Notes under the pieces: generated by a model | Seen by the model: the letters and a program-made list of their open reading frames with translations, nothing else | The model's database searches: none | Told to the model about the DNA's origin: nothing | Assembly (NCBI GenBank): GCA_902795095.1 | Contig: CADBKB010000062.1 | Location: 1-8,557, forward strand | Source: Oscillospiraceae bacterium | GTDB taxonomy: Bacteria; Bacillota_A; Clostridia; Oscillospirales; Oscillospiraceae | DNA length: 8,557 nucleotides | Direction of reading: 5' to 3' | Made by a program: the position numbers and the translations under genes | Part shown: piece after piece, positions 1 to 4,209 of the stretch | Position numbering within the stretch: the first letter of the stretch is position 1 | Layout: every line of letters starts with the position of its first letter

Positions 1-54
1 CAGGAGGAGGCCGACGCCATCCAGAAGCTGATCGACGAGGCCCGGAGGAAATGA
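1..54 (+). CDS. BlaI/MecI-family transcriptional repressor, C-terminal end only
   Basis: Reading frame 1 is open from the left edge and encodes 17 residues ending in a charged amphipathic helix (QEEADAIQKLIDEARRK) and a TGA stop. The gene immediately downstream is an M56 BlaR1-like protease. Such proteases are almost always encoded directly after a BlaI/MecI winged-helix repressor, whose C-terminal dimerisation region typically ends in a lysine/glutamate-rich helix like this one. In that family the repressor is a dimer on operator DNA in front of its own operon, and is inactivated after the protease senses a signal. The DNA-binding domain lies outside the window, so the assignment rests on context plus the character of the tail. 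Another small helical protein is possible. Confidence 0.55.
   Translation, partial: QEEADAIQKLIDEARRK
44..48 (+). promoter_or_regulatory. Ribosome binding site deciding the M56 protease start
   Basis: GGAGG lies inside the last codons of the upstream repressor. It is only 2 bases from the ATG at 51, too close to serve it, but 8 bases from the in-frame ATG at 57. The second ATG is therefore the better start, leaving a 2-base gap after the TGA at 52-54 and suggesting translational coupling. Confidence 0.6.
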
Positions 55-56
55 CC

Positions 57-2393
57 ATGGCAGATTTTTTGCAAAGTATTGTCAGCAGCCGCCTGTTTTT
101 GAATCTGCTCAACCGGAGCTTTGCCGCCGGGATCCTGGTGCTGGCGGTGCTGGTACTGCGGCTGCTGCTGAAGAAGGCCCCGAAATGGACCCACTGCGTC
201 CTGTGGGCCTTTGTCGCCCTGCGGCTGATGCTGCCGCTGGGGATCGTCTCGCCTCTGTCGGTGTTCGGCGCGCTGCAATCGCAGCCGAACGGCAGCATGG
301 AGTATTTTCATGCCGGCGGCGGCAGCGAGAAGCCCCTGGTGGAGTTTGACACGGTGCGCATCGAGGCCCCGGAGGACCCGGACGATACCCTGGTGCAGAT
401 CCCCAACGGCCTCGCCGTCACCCGGCACAGGGCGAGCCGCTATCTGCCACCGCTGGAGGCCCTCTGGCTTGCCGGCCTTGTGGGGATGGCGCTCTATGCG
501 CTGATCAGCCTGCTGCGGCTCCGCCGACGGGTGGCGGCGTCGATTCCCATGGACGGCGGCGTGTTTGCCTGCGACGGGATCGAAGCGCCGTTTATCCTCG
601 GGATGGTCAAGCCGCGGATCTATCTGCCCGCCGCGCTCTGCGAGCCGCAGCTTTCCCATGTGCTGGCCCATGAGCGCGCCCATCTGGCCCGGCGGGACCA
701 CTGGTGGAAGCCCCTGGGCTATGCGCTGCTGGCGGTGCATTGGTTCAACCCCCTGCTGTGGCTGGGATATTTCGTATTCTGCCGGGATATCGAGCTGGCC
801 TGCGACGAGCGGGTGCTGCGGGGACTGGACGAGCCGGCGCGGCTGGACTATTCCCAGTCCCTGCTGGATCTGAGCCGCCCCCGCGCGGCCCTGGCCTGCC
901 CGCTGGCCTTCGGCGAGACGGGCGTTCGGGAGCGGATCAAGGCGGCCCTGCGCTATAAGAAGCCCGCGTTCTGGATCGTCCTGGCGGCGGTGGCCGTGTG
1001 CTTGCTCGCCTCGGTTTGTTTTCTGACAAATCCGGCCTACAGCACGACGGTGACCCCGGAGGAGGAGCAGATGCTGCGGCAGATGATGAACGAGCACGGC
1101 TACAGCAACCTGCATCTGCACACCGACGTGCTGTACAACCGCAGCGGAAGCGCCTGGTGCCTGCTGGCAAAAAACGACGAAATGTATATGATCGTCCGGC
1201 GCAGAGGGTTTCGGTTCAGCGAGAGCGGAGGGGGAAACCCCTATGAGGGCTACATGGATGTGCCGAAGTTCTACCAGGGCCCGCTCGCGTATTGGGTCCG
1301 CGGAAAGGACGCCAGGGTGGACCGCCCGGTCGGCGACAATCAGTTTTACGATCTGCATAGGGAGAAGTCCGCCGGCCTGGTTGGCTTTGCCGCAAGGCGG
1401 GTGCCCTACCCGGAAAAAGCGCCGGAGGAGCTTCCGAAGCCCGTTCAAGGCTCGCTGCTCAGGATCCAGTGCGGCGGTACGGAGTTCGGCGCCTTCGAAT
1501 CGATCAAAGAATCCGTCGAGTGGAACGAGGACGGAACCTGCGTGACCACGCAGGGCGAGGACGCCGCGGACGTGATCCGGAAGAACAAGGATGTGATCCC
1601 CGGGGGCGTGGACGACGGTTCCTATTTCGGGATCGAACTCCCGGAGGAGAACGCCGAGCTTGTCGAGGACGGACTGACGGTCTATTGGGAAGCGACGGTA
1701 AATCCGATTTTTAATTATGCCGACATCAACGGAGAAAACTGGCTGGGGGAGGTTCGGTATCACGGACCGGGCAGATACTGGTGCTGCCAGGAAGTACTGG
1801 TGCGGGGCGACTACGTCCCAGCGGCGGAGGAAAATAACACGACGTGCTATAACTGCATTTTCTATCTGGATATCCCGGCCGAGGAGGAGCCTGTCCCGGA
1901 GGAATATCTGGAATTGTTCGGAGATTTGCCGAGCGTGCCTGCAAAACAGCTGCGCAATGAGCCGATCGTGGTGGCTGATCAGAAGATGCGGCTTTACAAC
2001 AAGAGCCTGCTGGATGATTTTTCCGCCAAGGTGCAGCAGGGAACGCCGGCGGACGTCATGACGGCGTTTTACCTTGCAGGGGAGGAATACGCGGACAAGC
2101 CGGTGTTTATTTCTCTCCAGTATGACGGCTCTAAGATCCGGAGAATCCAGGATTTCAGCCGGGCAGAGCTTGACGGTTGGTCCTATGCCAGCGACGTCTT
2201 TTCCTATATGATGGAATTCGATACCGGCGAAGGGAACATCCTGCTGCTGAGCGACAAGCTCTTTGACGATTATGACGCCTACAAGGCTGTGCTCGAAGCT
2301 GCACGCGAGGAAGAGAATGTGGAGGCTCGTGTGGCCTTGTCGGACTATCATATGGCTTATGTCCTGTTTTGGAAGAAGGTCATGCCCGAGTAA
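57..2393 (+). CDS. M56-family (BlaR1/MecR1-like) membrane-bound zinc metalloprotease with a non-PBP C-terminal domain
   Basis: Predicted integral-membrane signalling protease of 778 residues (start at ATG 57; the ATG at 51 would add two). Hydrophobic segments lie near residues 20-38, 47-63, 137-154 and 306-323, with a further one near 222-240. The catalytic zinc motif HERAH is at 205-209 in the context VLAHERAHLARRDHW. A second conserved block, RDIELACDE near 243-251, supplies the expected glutamate ligand (about E246). This is the M56 peptidase signature, and the last membrane segment ends in the FLTNP motif common in these proteins. In BlaR1/MecR1, ligand binding outside the cell activates the protease and leads to loss of the BlaI/MecI repressor. 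Here the ~450 residues after the last membrane segment show no obvious SxxK/KTG penicillin-binding motifs. The stretch around 645-760 (NKSLLDDF, QYDGSKIRRIQD) resembles the small DUF4362-type domain found on some Firmicutes M56 proteins; that likeness is from memory and uncertain. The ligand is unknown. The gene is probably co-transcribed with the repressor upstream and ends before a palindromic repeat and a strong terminator. Confidence 0.85.
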   Translation: MADFLQSIVSSRLFLNLLNRSFAAGILVLAVLVLRLLLKKAPKWTHCVLWAFVALRLMLPLGIVSPLSVFGALQSQPNGSMEYFHAGGGSEKPLVEFDTVRIEAPEDPDDTLVQIPNGLAVTRHRASRYLPPLEALWLAGLVGMALYALISLLRLRRRVAASIPMDGGVFACDGIEAPFILGMVKPRIYLPAALCEPQLSHVLAHERAHLARRDHWWKPLGYALLAVHWFNPLLWLGYFVFCRDIELACDERVLRGLDEPARLDYSQSLLDLSRPRAALACPLAFGETGVRERIKAALRYKKPAFWIVLAAVAVCLLASVCFLTNPAYSTTVTPEEEQMLRQMMNEHGYSNLHLHTDVLYNRSGSAWCLLAKNDEMYMIVRRRGFRFSESGGGNPYEGYMDVPKFYQGPLAYWVRGKDARVDRPVGDNQFYDLHREKSAGLVGFAARRVPYPEKAPEELPKPVQGSLLRIQCGGTEFGAFESIKESVEWNEDGTCVTTQGEDAADVIRKNKDVIPGGVDDGSYFGIELPEENAELVEDGLTVYWEATVNPIFNYADINGENWLGEVRYHGPGRYWCCQEVLVRGDYVPAAEENNTTCYNCIFYLDIPAEEEPVPEEYLELFGDLPSVPAKQLRNEPIVVADQKMRLYNKSLLDDFSAKVQQGTPADVMTAFYLAGEEYADKPVFISLQYDGSKIRRIQDFSRAELDGWSYASDVFSYMMEFDTGEGNILLLSDKLFDDYDAYKAVLEAAREEENVEARVALSDYHMAYVLFWKKVMPE

Positions 2394-2399
2394 CCGCCG

Positions 2400-2558
2400 A
2401 AGCCTCCCTTGTGTAAAGGGAGGTGGCACGAGCGCAGCGAGTGACGGAGGGATTGAAAAAGCAGCGAGATCAATGATTCATTTTCGAGAGGGATACGGCA
2501 TCCAAAGCCCACAATCCCTCAGTCGCTTCGCGACAGCTCCCTTTGCACAAGGGAGCCT
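2400..2558. repeat. MITE-like imperfect palindromic intergenic element
   Basis: Two inverted arms, about 2401-2455 and 2512-2558, enclose a 56-base centre. The reverse complement of the right arm matches the left arm at 21 of the first 24 aligned positions from 2402, and at all nine of the inner bases (GAGGGATTG). The left arm carries about 8 extra bases in the middle. Each arm also folds on itself: CCTCCCTT/AAGGGAGG with a 5-base loop at 2403-2423, and GCTCCCTT/AAGGGAGC with a 5-base loop at 2536-2556. The right arm has a further hairpin, GTCGC-TTC-GCGAC, at 2522-2534. The six bases CCGCCG occur directly at 2394-2399 and again at 2559-2564, as a target-site duplication would. There is no transposase or credible ORF inside. 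Repeats of this style are scattered between genes in many gut Clostridia (general recollection, not checked). It sits between the M56 stop codon and that gene's terminator. It could instead be an mRNA-stabilising structure. Confidence 0.75.
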
Positions 2559-2586
2559 CCGCCGGGCGGCCGGAAAATACAACACG

Positions 2587-2626
2587 GAGGACGTTTCTTT
2601 GTACAGAAGCGTCCTCTGATTTTTTT
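2587..2626 (+). terminator. Intrinsic terminator of the repressor/M56 protease operon
   Basis: GAGGACG (2587-2593) pairs with CGTCCTC (2610-2616). The stem continues inward through a T-G pair and TTCT/AGAA around a 6-base loop (2599-2604). Three bases after the stem comes a run of seven T (2620-2626). The T-run is on the + side only, so it stops transcription from the left and insulates the spoIIA operon. A second tract of eight T at 2650-2657 follows only a 4-5 bp stem (TTCC/GGAA, 2633-2648) and may at most act as a weak backup. Confidence 0.85.
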
Positions 2627-2682
2627 GCCCATTTCCATTTCGACGGAAGTTTTTTTTACCATGGCCTATACTGTTCCCGGAA

Positions 2683-2688
2683 GGGAGG
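2683..2688 (+). promoter_or_regulatory. Ribosome binding site deciding the TTG start of spoIIAA
   Basis: GGGAGG lies 7 bases upstream of the TTG at 2696. No ATG or GTG in this frame is close by; the nearest upstream in-frame ATG, at 2543, falls inside the palindromic repeat and would make the protein read through the terminator. TTG is therefore the start. Confidence 0.75.
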
Positions 2689-2695
2689 AAATACA

Positions 2696-3025
2696 TTGAA
2701 TCTGACGAGCTTTTTACAGGAGAAGCAGCTCACCGTCTGCCTGACGGGGGAGATCGACCACCACAGCGCCCGAGAGATCATGCAGGCCCTGGAGCGGAAG
2801 GTGGAGCTGTATCTGCCGGCCCGCTGCGTGCTGGATTTCGGCGAGGTGACCTTTATGGATTCCAGCGGCATCGCCATCGTGCTGTTCGCCCTGCGCCGGA
2901 TGCGGGAGCTGGACGGGACGCTGGAGCTGCGCGCCATCCCGCCGCAGCCCTACAAGGTCATGAAGGCTTCCGGGCTGGACAAGCTGATCGAACTGGAAAG
3001 GAGTGAAATGCATGAAGTACGATAA
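2696..3025 (+). CDS. spoIIAA: Anti-sigma-F factor antagonist (anti-anti-sigma factor) SpoIIAA
   Basis: A 109-residue STAS-domain protein; the Bacillus subtilis protein has about 117. In the dephosphorylated state SpoIIAA binds SpoIIAB and releases sigma-F in the forespore. SpoIIAB inactivates it by phosphorylating a serine, and the phosphatase SpoIIE reactivates it. The diagnostic segment is VTFMDSSGIAIVL at residues 51-63, where S57 aligns with the phosphorylated Ser58 of B. subtilis. The N-terminal strand and the LTGEIDHHSA loop (16-25) are also typical. Translation starts at TTG with a good ribosome binding site 7 bases before it. The last 14 bases overlap spoIIAB. I found no convincing sigma-H promoter in the short leader, although sigma-H drives this operon in Bacillus. 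The identity is very secure because of the two genes that follow. Confidence 0.93.
   Translation: MNLTSFLQEKQLTVCLTGEIDHHSAREIMQALERKVELYLPARCVLDFGEVTFMDSSGIAIVLFALRRMRELDGTLELRAIPPQPYKVMKASGLDKLIELERSEMHEVR
2998..3003 (+). promoter_or_regulatory. Ribosome binding site deciding the spoIIAB start
   Basis: AAGGAG ends 8 bases before the ATG at 3012. The in-frame GTG at 3003 overlaps this motif and so cannot be served by it. Starting at 3012 also gives the MK...LEF...LS.NE.FAR amino terminus expected of SpoIIAB. Confidence 0.7.
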
Positions 3026-3449
3026 TCAGATCACGCTGGAATTCCCCAGCCTCTCGCGCAACGAGGCCTTTGCCCGGGGCGTCGCGGCGGTGTACTGCGC
3101 CCAGCTCGATCCCACCCTGGACGAGTTGGGGGATATCAAGACGGCGGTGAGCGAGGCGGTGACCAACTGCATCGTCCACGCCTACCCCGATACCGTCGGG
3201 ACTGTTATCATGCGCCTGCGCACCCTGGAGGGCGGTATCCTGGAGATCATGGTCCGGGACCGGGGCGTGGGCATCGCCGACGTCGAGCAGGCGAGAGCGC
3301 CCATGTTCACCACCGGCGGGGCAGAACGCAGCGGCATGGGCTTCACCATCATGGAGAGCTTCATGAACCATCTGCGGGTGGTCTCCACCCCGGGCAAGGG
3401 GACCACGGTGTACCTGCGCCGGAAGATCGTGCGCCGGGGCGGGGCGTGA
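3012..3449 (+). CDS. spoIIAB: Anti-sigma-F factor / serine kinase SpoIIAB
   Basis: A 145-residue GHKL-fold ATPase and protein serine kinase, the usual family length. SpoIIAB dimers hold sigma-F inactive in the predivisional and mother cell and phosphorylate SpoIIAA. Unphosphorylated SpoIIAA displaces sigma-F in the forespore. Visible motifs are NEAFAR (17-22, with R22 equivalent to the sigma-contacting arginine 20 of B. subtilis), the N-box SEAVTNCIVHAYP (47-59, with E48 and N52 as catalytic and Mg-binding residues), the G1 box DRGVGI (83-88), the G2 region GGAERSGMGF (102-111) and GKGT (128-131). The start at 3012 is favoured over GTG 3003 by the ribosome binding site. The gene overlaps spoIIAA by 14 bases and sigF by 4, suggesting coupled synthesis of the three switch partners. 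Confidence 0.95.
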   Translation: MKYDNQITLEFPSLSRNEAFARGVAAVYCAQLDPTLDELGDIKTAVSEAVTNCIVHAYPDTVGTVIMRLRTLEGGILEIMVRDRGVGIADVEQARAPMFTTGGAERSGMGFTIMESFMNHLRVVSTPGKGTTVYLRRKIVRRGGA

Positions 3450-4138
3450 CGGAGCTGATCCGCCGGGCCCAGGCGGGGGACCGGGACGCGTCCGAGCAGC
3501 TGGTCGTGCGCAATACGGGCCTGGTTTGGGCGGTGGCGAAGCGATTCTTCGGCCGGGGCGTGGACCCGGACGACCTGTACCAGCTGGGCTGCGTGGGCTT
3601 CCTGAAGGCGGTGCAGGGATTTGATACGGCCTACGGCACGCAGTTTTCCACCTATGCCGTGCCCAAGATCGCCGGAGAGATCCGCCGGTTTCTGCGTGAC
3701 GACGGCACCGTGAAGGTCAGCCGGGGGCTCAAGGAGCGGGCGAACGCCATACGCGCCGCCCGGCAAAATCTGACGGGGCGCCTGGGCCGGGAGCCGACCA
3801 TATCCGAGCTGGCGGCTGAGACGGGGCTCGCGCCGGAGGAGATCGCCAGCGCCGAGCTCGCTTCGGGCAGCGCCCAGTCCCTGAACGGGCAGACCGGCGA
3901 AGAGGGCTTTTCCCTGGAGCAGGTGCTCACCGCGGGCAACCCCGAGGAGGATATGATCGAGCATATCGCCCTCATGCAGGCGCTGGAGCGGCTGGGGGAG
4001 CGGGACCGGCTGGTGATCGAGCTGCGCTACTTCCACGGCCTGACCCAGGAGCGGATCGCCCGGATCATCGGCGTCAGCCAGGTGCAGGTGTCGCGCATCG
4101 AGAAGAAGGCCCTGGGACTGCTGCGGCAGTATTTTTAG
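3446..4138 (+). CDS. sigF: RNA polymerase sporulation sigma factor SigF (SpoIIAC)
   Basis: A 230-residue sigma-70 family factor directing early forespore transcription. Region 2 (about 20-92) contains DPDDLYQLGCVGFLKAV, TQFSTYAVPKIAGEIRRF and the very typical RDDGTVKVSR (84-93). Region 3 covers about 94-135 (LGREPTISELA). Region 4 has the helix-turn-helix LTQERIARIIGVSQVQVSRIEKK (199-221). RDDGTVKVSR and SQVQVSRIEKK are hallmarks of the sigma-F/sigma-G pair; position directly behind spoIIAA-spoIIAB decides for sigma-F. The start is GTG, overlapping the spoIIAB stop as GTGA, with only a G-rich stretch upstream, so translation probably depends on coupling. The protein lacks the ~18-residue N-terminal extension and short C-terminal tail of B. 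subtilis SigF. SpoVA genes, which follow spoIIA in some relatives, are absent here. Confidence 0.94.
   Translation: MTELIRRAQAGDRDASEQLVVRNTGLVWAVAKRFFGRGVDPDDLYQLGCVGFLKAVQGFDTAYGTQFSTYAVPKIAGEIRRFLRDDGTVKVSRGLKERANAIRAARQNLTGRLGREPTISELAAETGLAPEEIASAELASGSAQSLNGQTGEEGFSLEQVLTAGNPEEDMIEHIALMQALERLGERDRLVIELRYFHGLTQERIARIIGVSQVQVSRIEKKALGLLRQYF
4117..4136 (+). terminator. Possible weak terminator overlapping the sigF stop codon
   Basis: ACTGC (4117-4121) and GCAGT (4126-4130) form a 5-bp stem closed by the tetraloop TGCG. With its C-G closing pair this is the unusually stable C(UNCG)G type. One A and then five T follow, the last T being the first base of the TAG stop. The stem is short, so this is tentative. 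It is the only terminator-like structure between sigF and pcrA. Confidence 0.3.
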
Positions 4139-4150
4139 CAATTTGACCTA

Positions 4151-4179
4151 TCGACAAATACGCGGGCTTCGGTTAAAAT
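4151..4179 (+). promoter_or_regulatory. Sigma-A-type promoter for pcrA-yunB-ligA
   Basis: A -35 hexamer TCGACA (4151-4156, five of six to TTGACA) and a -10 hexamer TAAAAT (4174-4179, five of six to TATAAT) are separated by the ideal 17 bases. Transcription would begin near 4186, giving a leader of about 24 bases with AGGAG at 4199-4203. Another TTGACC at 4143-4148 would need a 25-base spacer and is less likely. The site would let the housekeeping genes be expressed independently of the sporulation operon in front. Confidence 0.7.
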
Positions 4180-4209
4180 GAAGAAAAGATTTTTCGACAG
4201 GAGCCCCCT

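Noticed and set aside
310..504. Short + strand frames inside the M56 gene (also 565-873, 704-958, 1243-1545)
   Set aside because: Out-of-frame translations of a well-supported gene, rich in Arg/Ala/Pro/Ser from GC-rich codons, without ribosome binding sites or motifs.
2402..2455. Left arm of the repeat as a stand-alone terminator
   Set aside because: The 8-bp hairpin is followed by GTGGCACGAG, not a T-run. The structure is better explained as part of the palindromic element.
2403..2556. CRISPR or tandem repeat array
   Set aside because: There are only two copies, they are inverted rather than direct, and they differ in length.
2639..2672. Possible promoter for spoIIA (TATACT at 2667-2672)
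   Set aside because: The -10-like hexamer is five of six, but no -35 lies at 16-18 bases; TTCGAC at 2639-2644 is 22 bases away. No AGGA...GAAT arrangement for sigma-H with correct spacing was found either.
2543..2695. N-terminal extension of SpoIIAA from the ATG at 2543
   Set aside because: It would read through the palindromic repeat and the terminator, has no ribosome binding site, and adds 51 residues absent from the family. TTG 2696 fits both the ribosome binding site and the family length.
3182..4141. Antisense open frame of 319 codons opposite spoIIAB and sigF
   Set aside because: Both sense genes are unmistakable; the antisense product has shadow-like composition and no recognisable domain.
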